Shown piece by piece: positions 1-13,316 of a DNA stretch of 64,000 bases. Numbering within the stretch: position 1 is the stretch's first letter; every line of letters begins with the position of its first letter. This stretch comes from Adiantum capillus-veneris (lineage: Eukaryota; Streptophyta; Polypodiopsida; Polypodiales; Pteridaceae). The notes under the pieces were generated by a model that saw only the letters and a list, made by a program, of their open reading frames with translations, ran no database searches and was not told the DNA's origin. The DNA is taken from NCBI GenBank assembly GCA_014529385.2, contig CM043971.1:83900340-83964339 (forward strand), read 5' to 3'. The position numbers were made by a program, and so were the translations under genes.

Positions 1-6
1 AGGAAA

Positions 7-2150
7 TTGGATCCTAAAGTAGAGAAATGTATTCTTGTGGGATATTCCCTTGAACAAAAGGGGTACAGGTGCTACAATCCTACTACACGAGAATTACGAG
101 TGAGCAGAGATTTAGTCTTTGATGAGATGAGCAGCTGGTACATTAATGCACATGGCACTATTGGGGCTGATGTAAAAGATGATGTGGTTGTACAAAATGT
201 GAGGCCACAGTCACAGGTTTTGAGTGGACCACAAGAGTCCTCTTCTCGTGGCTCTGTTGAGAAGCCATGGAATGGTAGACTACGTACACAGGTTACTCCA
301 CCAGCAGGTATAGGGAATGTATCACGAAAAGGAAAGGAAAAGGTTGATGAACCTCCCCTTATGGTTGATGCATCATCAGGTTTTTCACATGTAAACATGG
401 ATTCAGATGGTTCTGAACAAAGTCTTGACGAGGAATTTGGAATTCCGGTTGTCAGGACACCTGGTGTAAGGAAAGTACAAGAAGATGCTAGAGGGCAAAG
501 GAGTGACCCAGGACCGCGCAGATCTAACAGAGTCAAAAATCTAGTTCAGAAATTGACTTATGATGGGTATCTAGCACATCACCAAGTCTACATGGCTAAG
601 GTGATACAGGATGTGGAGCCCACATGTTTTGAGGATGCAGTTGGAAATGTGCATTGGGATGATGCAATGAATGAAGAGATGGCTGCATTGGAAGCAAACG
701 ACACATGGGAGTTGGTGCCATTGCCAAGTGGCAAGAAAGCTATTGGCTGTAAATGGGTGTATAAAACCAAGCATAAGGCTGATGGTAACATTGAGCGTCA
801 CAAGGCAAGGCTGGTCGCAAAGGGTTATGCACAGACGTATGGCATAGACTATGAGGAGACCTTTGCTCCAGTGGTAAAGATGACGACTGTGAGAGCTGTC
901 ATAGCAGTGGCTACATCTAGAGGATGGATTATGCATCAAATGGATGTAAAGAATCCCTTCTTGAATGGTGAGTTGCAAGAGGAAGTGTATATGGATCAGC
1001 CACCTGGTTATGTCGATCCAGGTTACCCAGATTATGTATGCAGGCTTATCAAAGCTTTGTATGGTTTGAAGCAGGGATCTAGAGCATGGTATGACAGGAT
1101 TGCCAAGTATCTTGTTTGTATTGGGTTTAGGAGAGCTCATGCAGATCATTCACTCTATGTACGTGAGAGTGATGTGGGGATTGTAGTCATTACTATATAT
1201 GTAGATGACCTTATTATTGTGGGTGACAATGCTATGGAGATTGACCATGTGAAGGGTCTTCTCAAACAGGAGTTTGAAATGAAAGATTTGGGCGAGTTGC
1301 GCTACTTTCTTGGCATTGAGGTGATCAGGACTCCAGAGGGTGTATGGATGTCACAGAGACAATATGCTTTGGACATGTTGTCAAAGTATGGTATGGCTGA
1401 TTGTAAGCCAATTTCTATTCCCTTGGATGTGAATGCAAAGCTGAGTGCAGAGAAGGGTGATGTTGTTGAGGATGTCAATATGTATAGGAAGATGGTGGGT
1501 AGTCTAATCTACTTGACTATCAGGAGGCCAGACTTGAGCTACACAGTAGGCTTGGAGAGTCAGATCATGCAGCTTCCGAGGAAGCCACATTTGGATGGAG
1601 TATGACGCACACTTAGGTATGTGCAAGGGACTCTTGACTACGCATTGTTCTATGCAACAGATGCACCATTAACATTGTATGGGTATACATATGCAGATTG
1701 GGCAGGTAGCATTGTTGATAGGAGATCTACGAGTGGCTTCATGTTCTCTTTTGGGAGTGTTGCTGTTACTTTCAGCAGCAAAAAGCAGCCTATGGTTGCT
1801 TTATCGAGCACAGAGGCCAAGTACAGAGGTGCAACAATTGCGGCGTGCGAGGTAGCTTGGCTACACACATTACTTGAGGACTTGGGAGTGCAGGTGGACT
1901 AGCAGATTGTCATTCATTGTGACAACCTCAACAGCATGCAGTTGGCTAGGAACCCAGTGTTCCATGCTAGGACCAAACACATAGAGGTCCATTACCACTA
2001 CGTTCGAGAGCGAGTGTTGGCGGGCGACATCGACTTGGTCTACGTCAGCACAGAGGAGCAGATAGCGGATATCTTTACCAAGGCCCTCGAAGCTGAGAAG
2101 CTTTGACGTTTCTGGACTATGCTTGGACTCTGAGACATGCAGAGCTCGAG
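7..2150 (+). pseudogene. copia-A copy 1 pol (integrase end, RT, RNase H), broken
   Basis: The frame encodes the integrase C-terminal region, a serine- and proline-rich linker, the reverse transcriptase (start of domain near W-E-L-V-P-L-P; catalytic YVDD in ITIYVDDLIIVG) and the start of RNase H. A TGA at 1603-1605 replaces the leucine codon seen in copy 2. Further stops occur at 1900-1902 (TAG) and near 2104 (TGA). RNase H has lost catalytic acidic residues: TDADWAG has become TYADWAG, and STEAEY has become STEAKY. The copy is therefore dead at RNase H although RT looks intact. Family assignment is firm; no function of its own is expected. Confidence 0.92.
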
Positions 2151-2156
2151 GGGGAG

Positions 2157-2478
2157 TGTTGAGATGTCGAGCTCTACACCTTGAGCTGGCATCCACTACG
2201 GGTCTTGGCCGCTTACGGCATTTACTCACTGGCGCGTTAGGTGACCGACACGGAGGATCTCTGCTAGTGATTCTACAACTGGACTACACTTATAGTGCTA
2301 GCCTAGTACGTTTCTAGCGAGTTCACACTTAGTGACCGCATGTACATATGTGCTACTTTTCAGCTTTAGCACTTAGTCATTTTGTACTCTCTTTTCTGTG
2401 AAGAAGAAGAAGAAGCTTTCCATCTCTGTGTGCTTTGTGCTTGTCTTGTGTATCTCTCTTGCATCCTCATTCTTTACA
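2157..2478 (+). repeat. copia-A copy 1 3' LTR (322 bp)
   Basis: The LTR starts TGTTGAGATG directly after the purine-rich tract GAGCTCGAGGGGGAG and ends CATTCTTTACA. It has exactly the same length, 322 bp, as both LTRs of the intact copy at 37646-37967 and 42603-42924, in opposite orientation. Confidence 0.93.
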
Positions 2479-2710
2479 TCCCAAGAATGATAGGGTAGCC
2501 CTCCCCTTTGTGTGGCATGACAAAGATATCTACCTCCACTTCTGTATTGAATTCTTTTACTTTGACCGCATTCACAATGCCCCCGCATTTCACCCTTACA
2601 TTGTTTGCCATTTTGGCTCGACAGGGTGCCGGCCTACTCGCCTCTAGACCTAGATGGTGCATCATTTTTTCACTCATGACGCATATTTGCACACCACCAT
2701 CTATGTAGAA
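2479..2710 (-). pseudogene. gypsy-B retropepsin fragment
   Basis: Minus-strand aspartic protease fragment. The active-site loop reads YIDGGVQICVMSE, so it has D-G-G rather than the usual D-T/S-G. It continues through a conserved region (MANN.VKC, FNTEVEVDIFVMP) to GEGYPIILG, where copia-A copy 1 interrupts it. At least one frameshift separates it from the upstream gag linker. Equivalent intact stretches are at 15220-15460 (gypsy-C) and 33235-33470 (gypsy-A). The protease of such elements processes the Gag-Pol polyprotein. Confidence 0.85.
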
Positions 2711-2833
2711 GTTTGAGATTCATTGCCCCTTGATGTGAGCATCCATAGTTGGTAGGATATCGTCGAGATCCCTTCCAGAGATAGCCCCAGCTATCCTTGG
2801 TCTTGATTTCCTGGTACTCACCATTGTTTTCCA

Positions 2834-4148
2834 TTACCTCCTCATTCTTGGTGCAAGGTGGAGTAATTGGGGCCAAGTTATCTTCAGGCCCTGCATCAAC
2901 ACATCCTGAACTATGTCATAGGGTTTTGCATACTCACCTAGTGAGAAATCCACGATGTCTATCTTCCGTCGCGGCTTAGCTGCTTGCTTGCTAGACTCGG
3001 CCTTCCCTTTCATTTTCTCTTCTCTTTGAGAGGCTTCCTCGTGCCTGGTATACTTCACTCCCATAGCATCCACTTCTTCTACCTTTGCTTTCCCTTTGTG
3101 CTTCTCTCGAATTGATTCTTCTACCTTTTCCTTCCCTTTAGCCTCTAAGCTAATAACACTCACCGCTTGGTTTACAACAGGTGGTGGGGGTAGTGGTGGA
3201 ATAAGAGGTTGTGGTGGTGGTTGTTGTTGTACAGATGGTCGAAGGATTTGAACCGGTGGGATCGGACCTGATTGCCTGGGTGGTGGTGGTCTTGCCCTTG
3301 GCGGAGAGATTTGATTCTGTCTCCCCCCTCTATTGAAAATTGTGCCTCCTTGGATGTGGGCAATAGTACATACCATGGCCGTCTTCCCCGCAATTATAGC
3401 AGTGGTACTCTTGGTTGTGCCTTCGTTGTCCCCTTCCTTATTCTGGATTTCTGACCGGTGCATGCCTTTGCTGCACCAGATGCACAGATAAACTCTCTAG
3501 TTGGGTGGTGATGCGATTTAGCAGGTCTTGCTGTTCCTCTAATGCCTCTTGTGGTTGGGCTCTATGACTAGATGTTGCAGTCATTGGGGTTGGTTGGGCC
3601 GAGCTTGTTTGCTCTGACTCATTTAGTCTTTCTTGCATGCGCAACTTCTTGTCTTTAAGGCGGGCTACTTCTACTGCCAACTCATATGTTGCAGGAAACC
3701 TTCCCTTCATGTTCTCTGTAAGCGGCGACCACAGACCAGCAATGAAATTGTCCTTCTCTGGGAAATTAGGCGCTCCTTCGCCTTCCTCCAGTGAGGCAAC
3801 CCATCTCTCCCATAAGTCCACAAAATTGGACTCGTAGGTGGCATACTCTAGGAGACCTCCTTGCTTCAATTCCGTCAGTAGCTGCCATAGCTTCTTCGAG
3901 GTTGTGCCTCCACTAAGCCTCTTTGCAAAGGCAGCACATAACACATCCCATGCATTTTTGGTAGCCTGGGGCAATGCATTGTACCAGGACTTGGCCTCTA
4001 CTTTCATTAGTAGAGGAAAAATTTGAAGTCGTGAAGCGTCGTCATCTTTATTGGAGACCATACAAGCAATGTCGAGATCATCCAAAAAGTCGGTGGTGAG
4101 ATCTTCTTCTTTCTTTCCACTGAACGTGGGGAAAGAAACACTTGCCAT
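2834..4148 (-). pseudogene. gypsy-B gag with CCHC zinc knuckle
   Basis: The minus-strand ATG at 4148 opens a 236-codon capsid-like frame (MASVSFPTFSGKKEEDL; core motif SWYNALPQATKNAWD). A TAA stops it at 3440-3438. The same frame then gives a zinc knuckle, CYNCGEDGHGMYYC, at 3401-3360, followed by another stop. A proline-rich then lysine/glutamate-rich linker continues in a different frame down to 2834 (motifs DFSLGEYAKPYDI, ITWPQLLHLAP). At least two disablements are therefore present. Gag forms the virus-like particle and the knuckle binds RNA. The counterpart in gypsy-A at 31803-33003 is similarly decayed. Confidence 0.88.
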
Positions 4149-4242
4149 GGTTGTAACTTAGGAAATTACAAACTTTTTTTTTAATATTATACTAACAACA
4201 GTAGCGGCTCATAGCGGCTTTTTATAGAGTTGGGTGGATAGA

Positions 4243-4410
4243 TTAAAATAAGATAAAGATAGAAACAGTAAAGGAATGGTGGTAATCCAATATGGGGAGA
4301 ATGATAGGGTTTTGAGAATTAAGGATTTCTCCTAGCACTTTCGCACCGAATAGGTACACGATCTTCTGTTGGTAGAAGGTTTTCCTATTTACATAGATAT
4401 TCACATGCAT
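4243..4410 (-). CDS. conserved leader microprotein, gypsy-B (55 aa)
   Basis: An uninterrupted 55-codon frame on the minus strand, ATG at 4410-4408 and TAA at 4245-4243, about 95 nt upstream of the gag ATG. It includes QQKIVYLFGAKVLGEIL and NPIILPILDYHHSF. It aligns without gaps over its C-terminal 44 residues with the gypsy-C modules at 13317-13529 and 13605-13769 and the gypsy-A frame at 31507-31719, and stops at the same alignment position. Function is unknown. It is hydrophobic at the C-terminus (SIFILF) and has no recognised domain. Homology across families is seen directly; expression is inferred. Confidence 0.6.
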   Translation of the reverse strand: MHVNIYVNRKTFYQQKIVYLFGAKVLGEILNSQNPIILPILDYHHSFTVSIFILF

Positions 4411-5006
4411 ATGCTAGGGAATCTGAACGGGAATGCTGTCGACCCGTTTTCCATCATGCACAGAGGGTGGAGTACTTACTTATACTCTTACCGTGCCAGT
4501 GTTGATGAGTCTGCACATCCACAGGAGGTCGTCGCCTTTCATGGGCTATACATTTCCTTCGTCGCTCAGTATGTACGGGGTGATGGCGACGCGTCTGACC
4601 ACTCCCATCCTTTTGGCTAGCAGCAACTGTAAATAATTACCGTAGTTGACGTGTTGCATGAGTTCCGCTCCATTCAGCTGCAACTCGTCTCCAGCCCATT
4701 GGGTTTCACCCGTGGTGGAGAGATTCTTCAGGATAAGTTGTACAGGGAGAGGAGGAAGACCCTCTACCCAACTTCCAAAACAGTGAGAGCAGTAGCCGAA
4801 CCACTCTTCCTTAGGACAAGGGAATCTTCTTACCCCTTCTTCTTCAGGATTGTCGAAGTGGACTGGTAGTACTCACATGCGTTGTGCGAATCGGTAGGCG
4901 ACCTTCCGCCGCTTAGCTTCGGATGACTTCCTCTTTGGCAAGCTGGGTACGACCCGGCTCTCTAAGCTTGAAGCACTTTCTTGGCAGGATGCTTCTCCCT
5001 TTGGGG

Positions 5007-5445
5007 TCATGTGTTTCCAGACTGGCTTAACCTTTCCTTACCTTTGGCTAGAGCAGCCCCTTTAGGCCATTTTGGAGTAGAGGTTATAACTTTGATTGCA
5101 GTTTCCTTAAGGAAGAGAGGCCTCACCGTTTTCTTTCCTCCTTTGATGTGGATGACTTCTTCGCGGGAAATGTTGATGTAGACGATTTCAGCCCCTTCGT
5201 TGTCTTCGTTGCTGGCACTCATTGACAGCGTGTTTTGGTTGACAACAGTGATAGCACTTCATAGACCTCCCACAAGATGCTCTCAATTTGTGGTTAGAAC
5301 GAACAACACGAGATGGGGAACTTACCTCTTGATACTGACGACACTACAGCCTGGCAGTAGTACTTCAATGAAGGCGGCTAGTGACTCCTTAACCTACTCC
5401 TCTTCCGTCCTCCAGTTGGAAAAATTCCTTCAGCCATTTGTCCAT
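5007..5445 (-). pseudogene. gypsy-B leader reading frames
   Basis: The first minus-strand ATG (5445-5443) lies 76 nt inside the LTR edge and starts MDKWLKEFF. This matches the first leader frame of gypsy-A (31025, MDEWLAGF) in position and opening residues. A run of T residues in the codons after F suggests a one-base slip, after which N-W-R-T-E-E-E and a stop would follow. A separate open frame of 71 codons (MSASNEDNEGAEIVYINISR, lysine-rich C-terminus) runs 5222-5007. No known domain is recognised. These may be remnants of a leader-encoded protein. Confidence 0.4.
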
Positions 5446-5500
5446 GATTGATGGCGTGCATCACTTTCAGCATTGTAAACAGAAGGTTTCTTAGAAGTAC

Positions 5501-5520
5501 TCCTCAATGGGGGCACCAAA
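5501..5520 (-). other. candidate primer binding site, gypsy-B
   Basis: Directly inside the LTR end (minus strand) the sequence reads TTTGGTGCCCCCATTGAGGA. Similar sequence follows the gypsy-A LTR (30950) and the gypsy-C LTR (13244). It does not match the initiator tRNA-Met site used by the copia elements here. I could not identify the tRNA. Confidence 0.55.
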
Positions 5521-5673
5521 TGACGGGAGCAAAGCGAGACACGAACCCCGACGGCCTCTAAAACGCCGAGAGCCGATGGCATGCCTCGAGCCGGTCACGG
5601 TAAAGCGAACAGGGGGCACCACCTAGCTTTAAGCGGCTAGGACGCAGAACACGGTGATGTGAACACCGCAAAC

Positions 5674-5833
<160 letters not shown>

Positions 5834-6199
5834 ACAAATGATGAAAACCCTCGGGGGTGTGAGGGAGAATTATTTCTTGCAGTATTTACAATGACCTTCC
5901 TTCCGGCGAGGTGGCACACAGTGGTGATAGAGAGGTAGGGAGAAGAGATGGTGAATCTACTTGGTGCGTTCTCTAAAGACGACTCGATGATGTAAAACTT
6001 GCTACCAAGAAGGTGTGTGTGTGCATCGACCATTGGAATCGAGAGGTGGACGTAGCTCTCTTCACATGGTGCAATTCCCAAAACAAACCATCACACAAGT
6101 CCCCTCCCCGTAATGCCAATAGTGTCAATTTATCCCACAAACTCTACCAAGTGCTGACTTCTCATGAACTGCCCCCCCCGATAGTGACCTCTTAGTGCC

Positions 6200-6207
6200 C
6201 TTTTATA
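6200..6207 (-). promoter_or_regulatory. TATA-like box in gypsy-B LTR
   Basis: TATAAAAG on the minus strand inside the LTR, about 0.7 kb upstream of the LTR end. It is the same octamer as in the gypsy-C and copia-D LTRs. It is likely the element's promoter core; no start site was mapped. Confidence 0.45.
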
Positions 6208-6400
6208 GGTGTTGGTTGCTTGGGTTAGGGTAATCCCGGTTTGATTAGGGTAAGCTAATCGGGGAGACAAAGTAAGACGGTGGGCCCAGTGTGGTTGACC
6301 CTTGCTTTGTCTTGGGAGTTATTAAAAATGAAAACCTCTAGGTGGGCCTTTGTGACCATCACCTAGAGAGAGGGAATTTACTAATTGGGAATTTGACAAG

Positions 6401-7920
<1,520 letters not shown>

Positions 7921-8109
7921 GGGTGTGTGGCCTAATTGACGGCGCCCCGCTAGTGGTTATCCTTAGGGGGTGGGGGGGTATGGTGAATGGTAAAGAGCCT
8001 TTTTGTTTTTTTTTTTCTATTTTGGTAACAAGCGTTCCCTTCCTTAGGGTGTGGTTCTCACGGTCACGGTTTCGAAAACCGACGATCACTGGCTCAAATA
8101 CTAGCGCAA

Positions 8110-9060
8110 TCTTTTGCTTTGGGACTCACTCCAGCCATCTGCAGTGCCTATAAATTGCCAGTTAGTGCTCAGTTTTCAGTACCGTCTGTTGCGTCTATTA
8201 CTGCAAGGCTATACATATCTATTATACGGAGTGGTGCAAGCTCTTTATCACCATCTCCATAAGCTCTTATCTCTCGGGAAGAAGAAGAAGAAGGATACTT
8301 TCTCTCTACTTGCTTACTATCTCCTCTCTCGTTTTGGTGTACGTGCTCTCCGGAAGCTTTCGTGGTGAATATCTCTACGTAACTCTCATCACCGCTCTCT
8401 TGCGGTGATGAGAAAAAAGCCTTTTAACAATCCCTAATCGATTTTAAAGCACGGTGAAAAGCTCTAAACTCCATAGCCATCATCATCTCTCTCTTAATGT
8501 CGTTTTTCTGAGTAGTCATCCTCTCGGTGGTTGTTTTTTTGTATACGAATACATGTATGGCTTGACCGAGTATGTATGAAGTTGTCCCATGATTATTTCA
8601 TCATGTTTAACACATTGATTTATGAACATGATATGTTTATGATCATGTGCGTGCATAAAAGCGCTTTTCGTTTCATGTCATAGAGACGGTAGGAACACTC
8701 TTTTGCTCATAACTCACAAAAATGACTTAGTCGAACCCTTTATACCAGAGATAAAACACATCACTTAGAACATTTTTTTTCTTCGGTGTCATGTGAAAAT
8801 CACGCATGAGCTAAGAGATATGGTCAAAAAACACTTGCTGTCCACTGTAAACCAAAAGTTTTGACTCCAGGCACCTTCGAGAACCCCTATATAGATTCAT
8901 CGGATGGACAAACCCACTTAGCCAATTGAAAATCTTGATGAAACTTGATGATAAATGTATTTAGATCTCGGTTATCACCTGGGAATGCGAGTTATTAATC
9001 GTTCCATAACCGGTTTTACCTACACGTATAGGGGTCGTACCTAGGGGGAGTACCATAATG
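8110..9060 (+). repeat. LTR-E fragment (gypsy-E family LTR)
   Basis: 8140-8735 matches 50770-51479 base for base over long stretches (for example the segment containing CTGTTGCGTCTA, TACTGCAAGGCTATA and CTCCGGAAGCTTTCG). 8736-9045 matches 60430-60530 with about 215 bp absent from the latter. A TATA-like CCTATAAAT lies near 8149. The second homologous region begins after a gypsy pol and a TGTAAG LTR start, so this is an isolated LTR fragment of the same family. Both borders are approximate. Confidence 0.75.
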
Positions 9061-10227
9061 ACGTCTTGAGTTAACCGAGATGTTTATGTATGCTTTATGG
9101 TTTGTTTTGGTGAGTTGATTTCAATTATTAGATGCCCATAAACTTATGTGAGGGTATATGGTTAGACAACCCAAACCGCATAGGCAGATATGATTAAAGT
9201 GACTTTTTTTTTGGATTACCGTTTGTTGTGTAAGTGCCATATGGGTAAAGTGATGTGATAGAGTGCTAGTATATATTATGGATCTGAGCTTGATGCATTA
9301 GTTTGAGGTCAGATACTTTCATTTGCATGTTATGCATGCTCCCGAAAATGCCAAAAAGTTGGTTTTTGCATATGTATGAAGTTATGGTTGACCTAAATGT
9401 CGGAGCTGTTTTGCATTATGTTAATGGTGATGGAATGTTATCATATGATGTATGGAAACTTATGGATTGATGTGGATGCCTCATATTCATGGTTATGATT
9501 GCTTTCTATCTTTCTAGGTCAACACTAGCTCTATGTGCTAGAGAGGTGAAGTGGAGATGTGATGCATCGACTTGCATGGTTGGATGTTGTCAAAAATTGG
9601 ATTTTTATATCATGATAGTTGCTGGTCGAACTCTTTTTATGCATGAAAGAATAATGTCTAAAGGGTCATATGTGTATGGACTCCAATTGACTGCAGAGGA
9701 TATGTCAAATTCCAAGTGTGGAAGTTGGCTCAATGTGATTATGATTTGTGGTTAAGGGCTGAGATTCCCTCATGGATTATGGTTGTGATTTTATGATGGA
9801 AGCTGGTGTGGCTTATGGTTTTTTTTTCCAGGATATGGTTAGGTTACCGAAATGTTGCCAAAATTTTTGCAGCCATGTTATGTTCTAAAGTGGTTATGCA
9901 AGATTGGTTGTGCCTCACCCGAGTTGGGTGGAGTGCTCACGTGTGTGAAGTGGTTGGATTATGGTTTGTGGTTTGGAATTGGATCATGAAGTAATCTAGT
10001 TGATTTATGGTAGAGTGTAAGGGTAGAGACCTTGTAGAGTCTAACTACGTGGGAGGTCTAAGAGAATACCTTGTCATGAGAGTCAAAAAGAATATTTTTA
10101 GAATTAGCTCTGAGACACCTATAATATTATAATGAAGTCATAAACATCAAATTTTGATGAAAGAAGCATAGACTCAGTTTTGGATTACTTGTGTGCTAAG
10201 TTTTCTCTCTCCTTGTCTTGTTTTTAG
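9061..10227. other. unassigned non-coding stretch
   Basis: AT-rich sequence without a convincing reading frame, domain or repeat. An 88-codon frame (9489-9755) shows no recognisable protein. It may be the continuation of the LTR-E element or old intergenic DNA. GTTATG/GTTTGTGG words recur but form no clear array. Confidence 0.5.
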
Positions 10228-10407
10228 ATGGATGTTCTTAATTGTCTAGATAAACTCTCGAGTGACTCTGCCCAAGCACAACCAATGGTAGTGAACTCGA
10301 GTAGATATTTCTACAAAGGCGATGTAAATGAACGTCATGCTCATGTAAACTACATTAATAGGCAGGGACTATGGAGGAAGGGGGAACCTTGCATGGTGTT
10401 GCATACT

Positions 10408-10494
<87 letters not shown>

Positions 10495-10632
10495 CGAAAG
10501 TTCCATGGAGACAGGCGTGGGCAAGAGACTTGGGAAGAAGAAGGCCATGGAGTTCTTGGCATAAACTTTCATGCTACATGCAAACCTTGTGCGAAGCTCG
10601 ACATGTGGAGGCCTTCAACAAACACAACACGC
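10228..10632 (+). other. host segment left of gypsy-C, with (CT)n tract
   Basis: A 135-codon frame begins MDVLNCLDKLSSDSAQAQ, is interrupted by a (CT)n tract at 10410-10492 (read as Ser-Leu repeats) and ends just before gypsy-C inserts at 10633. The frame would continue into 27404 onward if gypsy-C were absent, but no domain is recognised on either side. Coding status is doubtful. Confidence 0.35.
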
Positions 10633-13018
10633 TGATAGCCGTTTTTCGGCTTTCCATAATTGCCATAGTAAGTTACCTCACCCTATCAAATCACTCAAAC
10701 ACTGTGGCTATGCCTACCATTTCACTGTACATAGGCGTGTGTGAGTTAGGGGACTTTTCCCATATCTTCTTAAAAACCATTAATTAGCTAGTCACTGGGC
10801 TAGTTGAGCCAAAAAAATAAAAAATATAAGTATATTATGGCCTATTTGTGGGTAAATATTTTATTGTATATAGGGCCTAAATAAAATGTTTTTTTCATAA
10901 TTATTTTGTTATTTATTTAAATATTTATACTTAGGTGTGTGTTATTTATGCTATGTACATTGATTCACCATTACCATATTTTTTCTTACCATTTTGCATA
11001 CTCTTTATTCCATATAGAAATAATTTCATGCAAGCTTCTCTTATTTTTGGTGTAACTCCATCCCAATAAAAACAAAAAAAACTACTTTTATTTATGTGTA
11101 TATTTTTTCACTATTGTGACTTTTTCCTTCCTACATCTATTCTCTATTACTCTCATAAATTAGACCACAAAAAATATTCATCTTTTTATGGTAGATTTAT
11201 AATGAGAGATTTATTTTGACCCCTTTATATTTTTTCCACCTATATTATTTATATTTGACATGTACATATTTTTTTTAGACCCCTCAATATTTGATTTTCT
11301 TAGTTGTACTATTCACTTATATCATGATCTCAACAATATCTTCAATTATAGACCTACCAAATAAGGTCAAGGGTATATGGAATGCATGCATGCATCATGG
11401 GGGGCTCACTCTTGGAGGTATTCAAAAGAATCATCCAAAGAAGGACCTCACAAGGATTTTGTGCAGTGGAAAAACACAGTCGGTTTTGCTGAATTTTTAA
11501 AGATCACATGCTCCCCGAATTTGAAAAGGTGATACAAATATAAGTTGTAGCTTGTGAGCTGAAATTTCACCTCAAATTTTTTCATATTTGTTTGAGCTAC
11601 GAGCTGTGAGCTATGATTTTATTGGTGGACCCCAGTTTTCCCATGCTATGCAGCCACACTCCTTCATCCACTTTATCATCTTCCTCTTTCACACGCACTT
11701 CTCCACTCATCATCCCCACCTCTCTCACCACTCCTCTTTGCACCCTACTCACCTTCTTCTCAACCTTGAAGAATAAGAGAAACCATGGTGAACTCATATC
11801 TCCTATACACACTTCCATTCCAAAATTGACCACCTAGTCTCATTTTTCCTCTTCCATATTACCCATATCTATAAAAAAACCACAAAATTCAGCCTCTTAT
11901 CTTGAAAGACAGCACCATGTTGATTGATTACTCATATTCAATCACCTTGGCTCTCAAGGAAGGTCAAGAGTGGAGAAAAAACGTACCGTCAAAGCTAGTG
12001 GACCGACAACAAGCGTCAAAATTGACCCTACTCAAGACACTTGGAGCATCAACATTGTAAGAAATCCATATTTTATTACCTATTAAGAGTTTTTTCTTCC
12101 TTATTTGTATCCTACATGGATACTTCCATTGTAAATATCCAATTCCATTTGTAAATTAATAAAAATACTAACTCTACTAATTTACTAACACTAACCTACT
12201 ATGAAAAGTCCTATCACCTCCACTTCTCTCCTCTCTCTCTTCTTCATGTATCCACACCAACTTCTTGATAATTCCAAGAAAAAGAAATTAGATAAGTGCT
12301 GAAAATCTAACCCAACCATGGTTAGAGAAGTAACCCTAGCCCTCAAAATTGCTATAAAAGGAGGGTGTAGGTAGCACAAAAGTGGGGGAGCCATAAGCAA
12401 GAGCACTATGCTATAGCTTGAGAAGCCAAGCTCAACCTCTCTAGAAGGAGCTCTTGAGTGGAAGCTCATTGTCTTATGCATATGCATGTGTTGTATTAGG
12501 GGTGATTAGCAAGGGAACTCTATGCCATTGTAAGAGAGAGTGATCATTCAATTGAGAGTAGGAAATCTATCATTTTTCCTACTAGTGTAAGCCCAACATT
12601 TGTTGAATCAAGGAGGGTGGATTTGGACTAAGCTTGGATACTTTGTCGCTCTTCCAACGTGAAGTAATGGACAACAATGATGTGTAAGTGTCTTGGTGTT
12701 TTTTTTAAAGTTCTTGATAGCTTGTCTCTGGGTGTTGTCATCAATTTAGCCATAAATCCCACATACTATAAGAGGGCGACAGGGTGGAGAGGACTCCCCT
12801 GGCCTTAAGACAGTGATTGGAGTGGCTTTTCTTGTGATGTGTTGTGGTGTTATTTACTCAAGCTATGTTGAACAAATACTAATCTCACTTTGATTGGTCA
12901 TGACAGATTTGTAAGAAGGTATTAATGCAACAAGCACCCCTCCCCCTTTTCTCTCTTTCTTACATATATAATTGTGTTTGCTTGATCACATCCGATACAT
13001 TTCAAAGTTGCTCGAGCA

Positions 13019-13068
<50 letters not shown>

Positions 13069-13243
13069 ACGCGTCCTAGTTCGCATCCAAAACTAGGTGG
13101 TGCCCCAAATTTGTGTAGGGTTAGGTTGCGGGTTTGTGTGTGTGTTTGTTGTTTTTCCAACCCCAACCCAATTGAGCAGCACGGGATCCTAGAAGGGTGC
13201 TTAGAAGCCACTCTTCTTGTTGTCCGCCCCGGACTGCCTCAGA
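10633..13243 (+). repeat. gypsy-C 5' LTR (2.6 kb)
   Basis: Starts TGATAGCCGTTTTTCGGC, which contains an inverted GCCG/CGGC stem, and is near identical to 24729-27403, differing by roughly one to two substitutions per 100 bases plus a CT-tract length change. A TATAAAAG box lies at 12353. The CT tract at 13021-13066 is about 46 bp here and about 103 bp in the 3' LTR. Small frames inside are not conserved genes. Confidence 0.93.
12353..12360 (+). promoter_or_regulatory. TATA box, gypsy-C 5' LTR
   Basis: TATAAAAG in the context GCTATAAAAGGAGGGTG, repeated exactly in the 3' LTR at 26457-26464. It is the probable promoter core of the element. Confidence 0.55.
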
Positions 13244-13262
13244 TTGGTGGCCCCACTGAGGA
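13244..13262 (+). other. candidate primer binding site, gypsy-C
   Basis: TTGGTGGCCCCACTGAGGA directly follows the LTR. It resembles the sites of gypsy-A (30952) and gypsy-B (5520). It is not an initiator tRNA-Met site, and the tRNA was not identified. Confidence 0.55.
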
Positions 13263-13316
13263 CGGCCTGTGTATGTTTTGTGTAGGCTCAACCTTTAGCA
13301 TAATCAAGTAGCTTGC

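Larger units (their letters stand above)
1..2478 (+). mobile_element. Ty1/copia element copia-A, copy 1 (3' part)
   Basis: This is the 3' portion of a Ty1/copia LTR retrotransposon whose 5' part lies left of the window. It runs from the end of integrase through RT and RNase H to a 322-bp 3' LTR. It is the same family as the intact minus-strand copy at 37646-42924, matching it through pol and in LTR length. The element ends at 2478, and the next bases resume a minus-strand gypsy protease reading frame at its G-Y-P-I-I-L-G motif, so copia-A was inserted into that older element. The left target duplication lies outside the window. Confidence 0.93.

Noticed and set aside
72-536. Minus-strand frames antisense to copia-A pol (also 571-1149, and plus-strand frames over 38142-41897)
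   Set aside because: Shadows of the real coding strand; the same antisense frames appear in both copia-A copies.
9489-9755. 88-codon frame
   Set aside because: No recognisable domain, start context or conservation within the window.
12191-12487. 98-codon minus frame, repeated at 26295-26591
   Set aside because: Repeated only because it lies in paired LTRs; no independent conservation.
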